Shown: positions 27,994 to 37,499, counted from the first letter of the stretch. The stretch is 64,000 nt of DNA from CALBPI01 sp039821605 (GCA_039821605.1 JBCBNV010000001.1:744001-808000), one strand, 5' to 3'. Numbers and translations are program-made. The notes: generated by a model from the sequence alone, not told the origin.

Positions 27994-29343
27994 ATGAGCA
28001 AGTCACCCGCCCAGAATCCCTGGCACCCGGCAAGCTGGGAAACGCGCGTTGCGCGCCAGATGCCAACGTACCCCGACCCCGATCACCTGGCCGATGCCGT
28101 GCGCCGCCTGTCGTCGCTGCCGCCACTCGTGACCTCGTGGGAAGTCGACAAACTGAAAGAACGCATCGCGGCCGCACAGCGTGGCGAAGCGTTCGTGATT
28201 CAAGGCGGCGACTGCGCCGAGACCTTTGACGGCTGTACCTCCGAAAACGTTGTACAAAAACTCAAGGTGTTGCTGCAGATGAGCCTGGTCGTGCTCTACG
28301 GCATGAAGAAGCCTGTTGTGCGTATCGGCCGCTTCGCAGGCCAGTACGCCAAGCCGCGTTCGGCCGACACGGAGACGCGTGACGGTGTGACGCTGCCGAG
28401 CTTCCGAGGCGACCTCGTCAACCGCAAGCCGTTTACAGAAGCCGACCGCACGCCCGACCCCGAACTCATCCTGCGCGGCTACGAGCGCGCGGCACTGACG
28501 CTCAACTTCATTCGCGGCCTCGTCGATGGCGGCTTCGCCGATCTGCACCACCCCGAGTACTGGGACCTTGACTGGGTCTCGCACTCGCCACTGGCCGACG
28601 ACTACCGACGTATCACGGATGCCATCTCGGGCTCGCTCGATTTCTTCGAGTCGATCGCGGGCCGGCCCATCCACCATTCGCGGCGCGCCGAGTTCTACAC
28701 GGCGCACGAAGGCCTGCATCTCAAGTACGAGCAGGCGCAGACGCGACTGCGGCGCGAGCGCTGGTATGACCTGACCACCCACTTCCCCTGGATCGGCATG
28801 CGCACGGCCGCACTCGACGGCGCGCACGTCGAGTTCTTCCGCGGCGTCGCCAACCCCGTCGGTATCAAGATCGGACAGGGCATGGACACGGAGTGGCTGC
28901 AGGAGCTCTTGTCGGTGCTCAACCCCGACAACGAGCCGGGACGCATTACGCTCATTCACCGCCTGGGTGCCGGCAACGTCGAGAATCACCTGCCGAAACT
29001 TATCGACGCCGTGCGCGCCACGGGCAGTCATGTGCTCTGGGTCTCCGACCCGATGCACGGCAACACCGAGACGACCGAGGGCGGCTACAAGACGCGGCGC
29101 TTCGAGAACATCGTCGGCGAGCTCGAGGCCTGTTTCAAAGTGCACAAGGAAATGGGTACTTACCTGGGCGGTGTGCACCTCGAACTGACGGGTGCCAACG
29201 TGACGGAATGCACGGGCGGTGCTCGCGGTCTGACGGACGCGGATCTCGCGCGCGCCTATCACTCGCAGGTGGACCCGAGGCTCAACTACGAGCAGGCACT
29301 CGAGATCGCGCTGCGTCTCGGCGGTCTGCGCGACGGCGCCTAG
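27994..29343 (+). CDS. aroG: 3-deoxy-7-phosphoheptulonate synthase, class II
   Basis: A 449-residue type II DAHP synthase (plant and Mycobacterium type), condensing PEP and erythrose-4-phosphate at the entry to the shikimate pathway. The metal ligands are in GGDCAE (Cys), DPMHGNT (His), HLELTG (Glu) and DPRLNYEQ (Asp); KKPVVRIGRFAGQYAKPRS carries substrate-binding Lys/Arg residues. The ATG at 27994 is chosen because SPAQNPWHPASW aligns with the family start; no good ribosome binding site precedes it. Its last bases overlap the convergent rluE stop. Confidence 0.93.
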   Translation: MSKSPAQNPWHPASWETRVARQMPTYPDPDHLADAVRRLSSLPPLVTSWEVDKLKERIAAAQRGEAFVIQGGDCAETFDGCTSENVVQKLKVLLQMSLVVLYGMKKPVVRIGRFAGQYAKPRSADTETRDGVTLPSFRGDLVNRKPFTEADRTPDPELILRGYERAALTLNFIRGLVDGGFADLHHPEYWDLDWVSHSPLADDYRRITDAISGSLDFFESIAGRPIHHSRRAEFYTAHEGLHLKYEQAQTRLRRERWYDLTTHFPWIGMRTAALDGAHVEFFRGVANPVGIKIGQGMDTEWLQELLSVLNPDNEPGRITLIHRLGAGNVENHLPKLIDAVRATGSHVLWVSDPMHGNTETTEGGYKTRRFENIVGELEACFKVHKEMGTYLGGVHLELTGANVTECTGGARGLTDADLARAYHSQVDPRLNYEQALEIALRLGGLRDGA

Positions 29344-29912
29344 CGCGTATCGCGCAGTGCGTGCCAGGCGGCGCGCGTCTCGATTTGCCGGTTGGCGCCA
29401 GGCTCGAGGTCACCCAGGGTCCAGGGGCCAACCTGGTGACGGATCAGCCTGAGCGTGGGCAGGCCCACGGCCGCCGTCATGCGTCGAACCTGACGGTTGC
29501 GGCCCTCATCGATGACGATCTCGATCCAGCTATCCGGTACGGACTGGCGTTCGCGTATGGGTGGCACGCGCGGCCAAAGCGGTTCGGGCGGCGCAATCCC
29601 TCGCGCCTCCAGTGCACGGCCCGGGCCATCCTTAAGCCTCACACCCGCCGTCAGCGCGGCCAGCGCCGCCGCGTCGGCTTCCCCCTCGACCTGCGCCCAG
29701 TAGTGCTTGCGCGTCTTGCCCCGCGGTGACGCGATGGCCGCTTGAAGTTTGCCGTCATCGGTCAGCAGCAGCAGCCCCTCGCTGTCGTAGTCGAGCCGCC
29801 CGGCCGGGTAGACCTCGGGCACCGCGATGTAGTCCGCGAGCGTGGTCTTGTCGGCGTCAGTCGTGAACTGCGAGAGCACGCGAAACGGCTTGTTGAAGAG
29901 GACCAGGGGCAT
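29340..29912 (-). CDS. rluE: 23S rRNA pseudouridine synthase, RluE-like
   Basis: A 190-residue RsuA-family synthase without an S4 domain, as in RluE (modifies U2457 of 23S rRNA in E. coli). Motif II GRLDYDSEGLLLLTDDG (38-54) holds the catalytic Asp; KHYWAQVEG and the C-terminal EGRNRQVRRMTAAVGLPTLRLIR are typical. As in E. coli, it is divergent from icd. It starts 138 bp from the icd ATG. Confidence 0.93.
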   Translation of the reverse strand: MPLVLFNKPFRVLSQFTTDADKTTLADYIAVPEVYPAGRLDYDSEGLLLLTDDGKLQAAIASPRGKTRKHYWAQVEGEADAAALAALTAGVRLKDGPGRALEARGIAPPEPLWPRVPPIRERQSVPDSWIEIVIDEGRNRQVRRMTAAVGLPTLRLIRHQVGPWTLGDLEPGANRQIETRAAWHALRDTR

Positions 29913-29945
29913 GGGCTGAGGTCACCGCGACAGGGCCCGTTACGG

Positions 29946-29951
29946 TACAAT
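29946..29951 (+). promoter_or_regulatory. Putative -10 box of the icd promoter
   Basis: TACAAT lies 100 bp before the icd ATG, immediately upstream of a strong hairpin, so the mRNA would begin at or just before the hairpin. No clear -35 hexamer is seen. Confidence 0.35.
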
Positions 29952-29960
29952 GTCGGCTTT

Positions 29961-29980
29961 GGCCCGCGCTACTGCGGGCC
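29961..29980 (+). promoter_or_regulatory. 5'-leader hairpin before icd
   Basis: GGCCCGC and GCGGGCC form a perfect 7-bp stem with a 6-nt loop at the predicted 5' end of the icd transcript. It is not followed by a T-run, so it is more likely a stability or attenuation element than a terminator. Confidence 0.4.
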
Positions 29981-30050
29981 GTTTCGCGTGGATCGGAACG
30001 AGGCCGGTCAGACGGGCAAAGAAGCCCCGCAAACGACATCAGGGACAAGC

Positions 30051-31388
<1,338 letters not shown>

Positions 31389-31395
31389 CGCGCAA

Positions 31396-32052
31396 ATGAC
31401 GGATACCTACGACCGCGACTGCACCGACTGCCCACGGCTGGCCGCGCTGCTCGAGGATGTGCGTTCGCGCTACCCCGAGTACCACGCGCGACCGGTGCCA
31501 TCTTTCGGCAGCGAGGCACCGCGGTTACTCATCGTGGGTCTGGCTCCGGGCATGCACGGCGCCAATGCAACCGGGCGCGCGTTCACGGGCGATTACGCGG
31601 GCGTGCTGCTTTACGAAACACTGCACGCCGTCGGCATCGCGAGCCGCCAGCAGTCTGTCAGCGCAGACGACGGTCTTGAGCTTGCCGGCACGCGCATCAC
31701 GAATGCCGTGAAGTGCCTGCCACCGCAGAACAAGCCCGTCGCCGTCGAGGTCAACACCTGCGCCAGCAAGTTTCTCGTGAATGAGCTGGCCGAGGTCAAT
31801 CGTGACGGCGGCGTATTGCTCGCGCTGGGTGGCATCTCGCATAAGGCGATTATCCGCACGCTGGGCATGCGCCAAGCCGATTATCCGTTTGCACATGGCG
31901 CCGAACACCATCTGCCCGACGGCCGAGTGCTCGTCGACTCCTACCACTGCAGCCGTTACAACACGCAAACGCGCCGGCTCACGCCTGCGATGTTTCTGCG
32001 CGCCGTCGAGCGCGCAGCGCGGCTCGCGCAGGTCGGAAACTTCGCCGCCTAG
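31396..32052 (+). CDS. Uracil-DNA glycosylase, family 5 (UDGb)
   Basis: A 218-residue Fe-S glycosylase of the UdgB family, removing uracil and other deaminated bases from DNA. Motif 1 GLAPGMHGANATGRAFTGD (about 47-65) is diagnostic; motif 2 is SYHCSRYNTQTRRLTPAMF near the C terminus. C9 and C12 plus two later Cys (in AVKCLPP and NTCASKF) provide the [4Fe-4S] ligands. The ATG at 31396 is chosen because a longer frame runs back into icd. It sits 7 bp after icd and 6 bp before uvrC, so it is part of a DNA repair cluster. Confidence 0.9.
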   Translation: MTDTYDRDCTDCPRLAALLEDVRSRYPEYHARPVPSFGSEAPRLLIVGLAPGMHGANATGRAFTGDYAGVLLYETLHAVGIASRQQSVSADDGLELAGTRITNAVKCLPPQNKPVAVEVNTCASKFLVNELAEVNRDGGVLLALGGISHKAIIRTLGMRQADYPFAHGAEHHLPDGRVLVDSYHCSRYNTQTRRLTPAMFLRAVERAARLAQVGNFAA

Positions 32053-32058
32053 ACTGCG

Positions 32059-33918
32059 ATGAGTGACGACGCGGGCGCGTTCGACCCGAAAGCCTTTGTG
32101 GCCGAGCTCTCGCATCGGCCCGGCGTCTACCGTATGCAGGACGCCGACGGCAAGATCATCTATGTCGGCAAGGCGCGCAACCTGCGCAAGCGCGTGGCGA
32201 CGTATTTCAGCGGCAAGGCCAAGGACGCCAAGACCATGGCCATGCTCGAGCGTGTGGCCGGTATCGAGGTCACGCTGACCAACACCGAGTCCGAGGCGCT
32301 GCTGCTCGAGCACACGCTCATCAAGCGCCACCGTCCGCGCTTCAACATCCTGCTCCGCGACGACAAGTCCTACCCGTGGATTCGCGTGAGCACAGAGCAC
32401 GCGTTTCCACGGCTTTCGTTCTACCGCGGTAGTCGCAAGGGCAAAGCGGCGTACTACGGTCCCTACCCGAGTGCGGGCGCCGTCAAGAACACGCTCAACG
32501 AATTGCAGAAGCTCTTCCGCGTACGCCAGTGCCGCGACAGCTTCTACGCCAACCGCTCACGCCCCTGCCTGCAGTACCAGATCAAGCGTTGCTCGGGCCC
32601 CTGCGTCGGACTCATCACGCCCGAGGATTACGCGCGCGACGTCGAGGACAGCGTTGCCTTCCTGCAGGGGCGCAATAGTGAGGTTATCGAACGACTCATA
32701 GTGCGCATGGAGGCCGCGGCCGAGGCGCTAGACTTCGAGCAGGCCGCGCGGCTGCGCGACCAGGTGTCGCGACTGCGCCGCATCGAAGCAGAACAGCGCG
32801 TATCCACGCGCGGCGATGCGGATGCCGACATCATTGGCATCTACAGGAGCGAGGGTGTCACCTGTGTGGCCGTACTCATCGTCCGCGACGGGCGCGTTCT
32901 CGGCAGCCGTACCTATTTGCCCGCCAATGCCGCTGGCGTCCACGATGCCGCGGTGATCAGCGCGTTTCTCGGTCAGTACTACCTGGACGGCGAGCCGCCA
33001 CGCGAAGTGATCCTGCCCATGGCCATCGAGGACGGCGAGGTGCTCGCAGAAGCGCTGGCCGAGCGCGCGGGCCACAAGGTGGCCATCAAGCACTCCGTGC
33101 GCGGCGACCGCGCCGGATGGCTCGGCATGGCCGCCGACAACGCCACCCAGGGTGCACGGCTCGAGTCTGCAAACCGTACCGGCATTGGCAAGCAGCTCGA
33201 GGCACTTGCCGAGGCCTTTAACCTGACTGCGCCGCCGGGCCGCATCGAGTGTTTCGATATCAGCCACACCGGCGGCGAGGCCACGGTCGCGTCCTGCGTC
33301 GTTTTCGGCAGCGAAGGGCCGCTCAAGAGTGACTACCGCCGCTTCAACATCAAGGAAGCGGGTGCGGGCGACGACTACGCAGCCATGCGTGAGGCGCTGC
33401 AGCGCCGTTACGCGCGCGTGCAGAAAGGCGAGGTGCCCATGACCGATCTCGTGCTTATTGACGGTGGCAAGGGCCAGCTTGCGCAGGCCATCGAGGTGCT
33501 CGACGAGCTGGGGCTCAACGAGGTCCGGCTCATCGGTGTCGCCAAGGGCCGATCGCGCAAGCCCGGTGCCGAGCAGTTGTTTCAGCCTGGCGCGACCCGC
33601 CCGACCACGCTGGCACCCGATGCGCCCGCGCTGTTGCTGATCCAGCGCATCCGAGACGAGGCGCACCGCTTCGCCATCACGGGCCACCGCAGTCGGCGCG
33701 CCAAGGCCCGCAAGACCTCGGGGCTCGAGGGGATTCCGGGCCTTGGTCCCGTGCGGCGGCGACAGCTACTCACACGCTTTGGTGGCCTGCAGGGGCTGCG
33801 CCGTGCGAGCATTGACGACATGGTCAAGGTGAAAGGGATCAGTCGCGATCTCGCAGAACGCGTCTACCTTGAGTTCCACCGCAGTATTGATCCCGACAGC
33901 GCCGGGGGGGCGTCGTGA
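32059..33918 (+). CDS. uvrC: Excinuclease ABC subunit C
   Basis: A 619-residue UvrC, the dual-incision nuclease of nucleotide excision repair. GIY-YIG domain at the N terminus (GVYRMQDADGKIIYVGKARN), a cysteine cluster CRDSFYANRSRPCLQYQIKRC, the UVR (UvrB-binding) helix pair around residues 205-245, the RNase H-like endonuclease domain (FDISHTGGEATVASCVVF; LVLIDGGKGQL), and the C-terminal HhH2 region (EGIPGLGPVRRRQLLTRFGG). Its stop overlaps the pgsA GTG by 4 bp, the same uvrC-pgsA arrangement as in E. coli. Confidence 0.97.
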   Translation: MSDDAGAFDPKAFVAELSHRPGVYRMQDADGKIIYVGKARNLRKRVATYFSGKAKDAKTMAMLERVAGIEVTLTNTESEALLLEHTLIKRHRPRFNILLRDDKSYPWIRVSTEHAFPRLSFYRGSRKGKAAYYGPYPSAGAVKNTLNELQKLFRVRQCRDSFYANRSRPCLQYQIKRCSGPCVGLITPEDYARDVEDSVAFLQGRNSEVIERLIVRMEAAAEALDFEQAARLRDQVSRLRRIEAEQRVSTRGDADADIIGIYRSEGVTCVAVLIVRDGRVLGSRTYLPANAAGVHDAAVISAFLGQYYLDGEPPREVILPMAIEDGEVLAEALAERAGHKVAIKHSVRGDRAGWLGMAADNATQGARLESANRTGIGKQLEALAEAFNLTAPPGRIECFDISHTGGEATVASCVVFGSEGPLKSDYRRFNIKEAGAGDDYAAMREALQRRYARVQKGEVPMTDLVLIDGGKGQLAQAIEVLDELGLNEVRLIGVAKGRSRKPGAEQLFQPGATRPTTLAPDAPALLLIQRIRDEAHRFAITGHRSRRAKARKTSGLEGIPGLGPVRRRQLLTRFGGLQGLRRASIDDMVKVKGISRDLAERVYLEFHRSIDPDSAGGAS

Positions 33919-34475
33919 CCTTTAATCTCGCCAACAGCATCACCGCGTTTCGGATCGCGGCCATCCCGCTCTGCGTGATGTTGTTCTATTTGCCGGTCGA
34001 GTGGGGCCGCAAGGCCGCGGCGCTCGTCTTCGCGGCCGCCGCGATCTCGGACTTCGTCGACGGATGGATCGCGCGCAAGTTCGATCAGATGACGCCGTTT
34101 GGCGCCTTCCTGGACCCTGTGGCCGACAAGCTCATCGTGGCCGTTGCGCTCGTGCTGCTCGTCGAGTCCGACGGGCGCATGATCATGGCCATCGTCGCCG
34201 CCATCATCATCGGGCGCGAGATCACGGTCTCGGCGCTGCGCGAGTGGATGGCGCAGCAAAAGGCCAGCGCCACCGTGGCCGTGTCCATGGCCGGCAAGAT
34301 CAAGACCACCTTCCAGCTCATCGGGCTCAGTTTCATGCTCTGGGGAGACCAACTCTGGGGCCTGCCCATCGAGGAACTGGGCTTCGCGGCGCTGCTCGTT
34401 GCGGCCGCGATGACCATGTGGTCCATGTGGGTGTACCTGAGTGCCGCCTGGCCTGTGCTGCGGCGCGGTACTTGA
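33915..34475 (+). CDS. pgsA: CDP-diacylglycerol-glycerol-3-phosphate 3-phosphatidyltransferase
   Basis: A 186-residue integral membrane enzyme making phosphatidylglycerophosphate, the committed step to phosphatidylglycerol and cardiolipin. The CDP-alcohol phosphatidyltransferase motif D-G-x2-A-R-x8-G-x3-D-x3-D reads DFVDGWIARKFD followed by GAFLDPVADK (about 37-60). Several hydrophobic helices follow. The start is GTG in GTGA, overlapping the uvrC stop. As in E. coli, tRNA-Gly(GCC) lies downstream. Confidence 0.95.
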   Translation: MTFNLANSITAFRIAAIPLCVMLFYLPVEWGRKAAALVFAAAAISDFVDGWIARKFDQMTPFGAFLDPVADKLIVAVALVLLVESDGRMIMAIVAAIIIGREITVSALREWMAQQKASATVAVSMAGKIKTTFQLIGLSFMLWGDQLWGLPIEELGFAALLVAAAMTMWSMWVYLSAAWPVLRRGT

Positions 34476-34499
34476 GTTAACATTGTGGGCCGGCTGACG

Positions 34500-34527
34500 T
34501 TGACAGCACGGTCGCGCGGAGTAAAAT
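34500..34527 (+). promoter_or_regulatory. tRNA-Gly promoter
   Basis: A near-consensus sigma-70 promoter: TTGACA (34500-34505), 16-bp spacer, TAAAAT (34522-34527), followed by a GC-rich discriminator typical of stable-RNA promoters under stringent control. The predicted start is about 40 bp before the tRNA. Confidence 0.75.
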
Positions 34528-34574
34528 GCCGCGCTCGGTCGGTGGCCAGCGTGCCGCCCAGAGATACCGAACAA

Positions 34575-34650
34575 GCGGGTGTAGCTCAGTTGGTAGAGCG
34601 CAACCTTGCCAAGGTTGAGGTCGACGGTTCGAACCCGTTCACCCGCTCCA
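34575..34650 (+). tRNA. glyW: tRNA-Gly (GCC)
   Basis: A 76-nt cloverleaf with encoded CCA. The acceptor arms GCGGGTG and CACCCGC pair, the D-loop is AGTTGGTA, the anticodon loop TTGCCAA gives anticodon GCC, and the T-loop is TTCGAAC. It corresponds in position to E. coli glyW, downstream of pgsA, but unlike there is not followed directly by tRNA-Cys. Confidence 0.98.
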
Positions 34651-34656
34651 GGCTCA

Positions 34657-34689
34657 AAACCCGGTCGCACCGCGCGGCCGGGTTTTTTT
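34657..34689 (+). terminator. Rho-independent terminator after tRNA-Gly
   Basis: AAAACCCGG and CCGGGTTTT form a stem with a GC-rich loop, ending in a run of seven T. It separates the tRNA-Gly transcript from the aromatic catabolism operon behind it. Confidence 0.8.
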
Positions 34690-34730
34690 GTGCCCGCGGG
34701 GCCCAGAGTGCGCAGCCTGACCCGCTGGGA

Positions 34731-34747
34731 TATAATTTCAAGTGAAA
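34731..34747 (+). promoter_or_regulatory. Promoter with overlapping palindrome before the FAH-hmgA operon
   Basis: A perfect TATAAT (34731-34736) lies 46 bp before the ATG of the FAH-family gene. The palindrome TTTCA-AG-TGAAA (34736-34747) overlaps its last base and the expected transcription start, where a repressor such as an HmgR-like regulator could bind. No regulator gene is next to it. Confidence 0.5.
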
Positions 34748-34782
34748 CTAATTAAGCTTCGATCTCAGGAACGCCGCTCACC

Positions 34783-35763
34783 ATGAAACTCGCCAGCCTC
34801 AAATCGGGCCGTGATGGCCAGCTCGTTGTCGTCAGTCGTGATCTCACGCGCGCGGTCGCCGCGACCGATATTGCGCCCACGATGCAGGCCGCGCTTGATG
34901 ACTGGGATGCCGTGGCACCGCGGTTGGCCGCGTTGTTCGACGCACTCGAGCGGGGCGAGGCCGAGGGCGTCTTTGAGTTCGACCAGGCGGCCTGCGAGTC
35001 GCCGCTGCCGCGTGCTTACCACTGGGTCGATGGCAGCGCCTACGTGAATCACGTGGAGCTCGTCCGCAAGGCGCGCGGGGCAGAGATGCCAGAGAGTTTC
35101 TGGCACGACCCACTCGTCTACCAGGGCGGTTCGGATACCTTCCTGGGGCCGCGCGACGACATCCCAGTGCCCAGCGAAGACTTCGGGATCGACATGGAAG
35201 CCGAGACTGCGGTCGTCACGGGTGACGTGCCCATGGGGACGTCGGCCGAGGAGGCCGGGCAGCACGTCAAGCTGCTCATGATCGTCAATGACGTCTCGCT
35301 GCGGGGGCTGATTCCCGGCGAGCTCGCCAAGGGTTTTGGTTTCTACCAGTCGAAGCCGTCGAGCGCATTCGCGCCCGTGGCCGTCACGCCTGACGAACTC
35401 GGTGCGCACTACGCTGACGGCACCTTTTCGCTGGCGCTCGAGACGCAGCTCAATGGAGCGGTTTTCGGTGCGCCCGAGTGTGGCGTCGACATGACCTTCA
35501 ACTTCAACCAGCTCATCGCGCACGTCAGCAAGACGCGCGCGCTGGGCGCGGGCACGATCATCGGCAGCGGCACCATCTCGAATTACGACCGCAGCAAGGG
35601 CTCGAGCTGCATCGCCGAGAAACGCATGCTCGAGACCATCGAGCATGGCGAACCCAGGACGCCATTCATGAAGTATGGCGATACGGTGCGCATCGAAATG
35701 CGCGACACGAACGGCAACTCGATCTTCGGCGTCATCGAACAAACCGTGGTGCCGGCGTCATGA
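34783..35763 (+). CDS. Fumarylacetoacetate hydrolase family protein
   Basis: A 326-residue FAH-family enzyme; in this context it probably cleaves fumarylacetoacetate to fumarate and acetoacetate, the last step of tyrosine breakdown. The metal-binding acidic motif DMEAETAVVTGD (about residues 141-152) and the conserved GTISNYD and later hydrophobic strands fit the family. The gene overlaps the hmgA ATG by 4 bp. Maleylacetoacetate isomerase and HPPD genes are not in the window. Confidence 0.9.
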   Translation: MKLASLKSGRDGQLVVVSRDLTRAVAATDIAPTMQAALDDWDAVAPRLAALFDALERGEAEGVFEFDQAACESPLPRAYHWVDGSAYVNHVELVRKARGAEMPESFWHDPLVYQGGSDTFLGPRDDIPVPSEDFGIDMEAETAVVTGDVPMGTSAEEAGQHVKLLMIVNDVSLRGLIPGELAKGFGFYQSKPSSAFAPVAVTPDELGAHYADGTFSLALETQLNGAVFGAPECGVDMTFNFNQLIAHVSKTRALGAGTIIGSGTISNYDRSKGSSCIAEKRMLETIEHGEPRTPFMKYGDTVRIEMRDTNGNSIFGVIEQTVVPAS

Positions 35764-37058
35764 GCGGGCAGGGCGGGGAGACGCTGCTGCCGGGGTTTCG
35801 CTGCCACAAGCAGTCGGAGGCGCTCGAGGGCGTGCTGCCCGTCGGTCGCAATTCACCGCAGCGTGTCGCGCGCGAGCTGTATGCCGAAAAGCTCTCGGGT
35901 ACGGCGTTTACAGCACCGCGTGCACAGAGCCTGCGCACCTGGCTCTACCGCATCCGACCCTCGGTGGTTCAGGGGCAATTCTCGCCGCTGGATCACGCGC
36001 GCCTGCGCTCGGCGCCCGATGCCGAAGGCGTCATGACGCCCAACCAGTTGCGCTGGGGGCCATTCGATCCTGCGGCGACCGAAGGAGATTTTGTTGACGG
36101 ACTCGTCACGCTGGCCACGACGGGCAGCGCCGTGGGGCAGACGGGCATCGCCGTGCACCGCTACACGGCCACGCGCACGATGACCGATCGCTTCTTCTAC
36201 AACGCCGATGGCGAACTGCTGGTCGTGCCGCAAACGGGCGCGTTGACCGCGCACACAGAGTGCGGCGTTCTCGAGGTGCCTGTGGGTCACATCCTGCTGA
36301 TCCCGCGCGGCATGAAGTTTCGTATCGCCATTGAGACCGCCTCCTGCGGTTTCATCTGCGAAAACTACGGTGCAGCCTTTCAGCTGCCCGAGCGCGGCCC
36401 GATTGGCACCGATGGCCTGGCCAACGATCGTGACTTTGAGAGCCCAGTGGCGGCTTACGAAGACCGCGAGGGCGATTTCGAGCTCGTGGCCAAATTCGGC
36501 GGCAAGCTGTTTTCGGCGCCCATCGGCCACAGCCCGCTCGACGTTGTCGCCTGGCACGGCAACGATGTGCCTTATCGTTACGACCTCGAGCGCTTCAACA
36601 CAATGGGCTCGATCAGCTACGACCACCCGGACCCCTCGATCTTTACGGTGCTCACGTCGCCGTCGGACTCGCCGGGCACGGCCAATTGCGACTTCGTGAT
36701 CTTCCCGCCGCGCTGGCTCGTCATGGAAGACACGTTCCGGCCGCCCTGGTACCACCGCAACGTCATGAGCGAGTTCATGGGGCTGCTCTACGGCGAGTAC
36801 GACGCCAAGGCGGCAACGGGCTTTGGCCCTGGCGGTTCGAGCCTGCACAACTGCATGTCGGGTCACGGACCGGACCTTAAGAGCTACCGCACGGGCACAA
36901 CGACGGCGCTCGCGCCGCAGAAGCTCGATCACACGATGGCGTTCATGTTCGAGTCGCGCACCATTCTCGTACCCACAGAGTTCGCGATGCGTGCGCCCGA
37001 GCTGCACGCGGACTACGCCGAGTGCTGGCAGGACCTGCCGCGCGGCCTCGAAAGCTGA
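35760..37058 (+). CDS. hmgA: Homogentisate 1,2-dioxygenase
   Basis: A 432-residue iron(II) dioxygenase that opens the homogentisate ring to maleylacetoacetate. The iron ligands by comparison with human HGD (H335, E341, H371) are H332, E338 (in YHRNVMSEFMG) and H369 (in SLHNCMSGHGPD). SGTAFTAPR and WLYRIRPSV are conserved N-terminal family blocks. The ATG overlaps the stop of the FAH-family gene (ATGA). The pair lies between tRNA-Gly and tRNA-Cys, splitting an otherwise conserved tRNA cluster. Confidence 0.95.
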   Translation: MSGQGGETLLPGFRCHKQSEALEGVLPVGRNSPQRVARELYAEKLSGTAFTAPRAQSLRTWLYRIRPSVVQGQFSPLDHARLRSAPDAEGVMTPNQLRWGPFDPAATEGDFVDGLVTLATTGSAVGQTGIAVHRYTATRTMTDRFFYNADGELLVVPQTGALTAHTECGVLEVPVGHILLIPRGMKFRIAIETASCGFICENYGAAFQLPERGPIGTDGLANDRDFESPVAAYEDREGDFELVAKFGGKLFSAPIGHSPLDVVAWHGNDVPYRYDLERFNTMGSISYDHPDPSIFTVLTSPSDSPGTANCDFVIFPPRWLVMEDTFRPPWYHRNVMSEFMGLLYGEYDAKAATGFGPGGSSLHNCMSGHGPDLKSYRTGTTTALAPQKLDHTMAFMFESRTILVPTEFAMRAPELHADYAECWQDLPRGLES

Positions 37059-37068
37059 GGTCACGTCT

Positions 37069-37105
37069 GTGATTCTCCGGGGCGCGCGTGCTATATTTGC
37101 GCGCC
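37069..37105 (+). promoter_or_regulatory. Promoter of the tRNA-Cys/tRNA-Leu pair
   Basis: TATATT (37092-37097) with a weak GTGATT at -35 (17-bp spacing). The -10 box sits inside a perfect inverted repeat, GGCGCGC (37081-37087) and GCGCGCC (37099-37105). The right arm forms a very GC-rich discriminator, as in stringently controlled stable-RNA promoters. The tRNA begins 12 bp later. Confidence 0.5.
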
Positions 37106-37116
37106 TTCACGACCAC

Positions 37117-37190
37117 GGCTAGGTGGCAGAGTGGTTATGCAGCGGCCTGCAAAGCCGTGTACGCCGGTTCGATTCCGACCCTAGCCTCCA
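37117..37190 (+). tRNA. cysT: tRNA-Cys (GCA)
   Basis: A 74-nt cloverleaf with encoded CCA. The acceptor arms GGCTAGG and CCTAGCC pair, the anticodon loop CTGCAAA gives GCA, and the T-loop is TTCGATT. Twelve bases separate it from tRNA-Leu, so the two are one transcript, as cysT and leuZ in E. coli. Confidence 0.98.
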
Positions 37191-37202
37191 TTCTCACGCC
37201 GC

Positions 37203-37289
37203 GCCCGGGTGGCGGAATCGGTAGACGCTGCGGACTTAAAATCCGCTGTCCGAAAGGACGTGTGGGTTCGAGTCCCACCCCGGGCACCA
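37203..37289 (+). tRNA. leuZ: tRNA-Leu (UAA)
   Basis: An 87-nt class II tRNA with encoded CCA. The acceptor arms GCCCGGG and CCCGGGC pair, the anticodon loop CTTAAAA gives TAA (UAA), and a variable arm is present. Its 3' end is 16 bp from the first copy of the 175-bp repeat, making it the left border of the AT-richer island. Confidence 0.98.
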
Positions 37290-37305
37290 ACTCCGACAAC
37301 AACTT

Positions 37306-37481
37306 ACGTGCTGCGAGCCCGCAGCGCCCGCCCCGTTGGGGCGGTGCTGGGGCGGAAACCATGCGTCCGCCTCAGTTGTAAGCAAGGTCTACCCTGATGT
37401 GCCCGCCACGCTCCTTCCTGTTTTTTTCAGGAGCCGCCGCCTGAGTTGCTCGCTTAGGGATACTGAAACCTTCTGCTATCG
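37306..37481. repeat. Structured direct repeat, copy A
   Basis: A 176-bp sequence whose first 109 bp match copy B (38212-38386) with a single mismatch and whose rest is about 80 percent alike. It contains the hairpin CCGCCCC-GTT-GGGGCGG and, in the middle, a second stem GCTCCT/AGGAGC (37410-37415 and 37429-37434) with a T-rich loop. It lies at the 3' side of the minus-strand cupin gene and directly behind tRNA-Leu. No open frame is conserved in it. Confidence 0.85.
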
Positions 37482-37499
37482 GCCAACATCCGACAGTCG

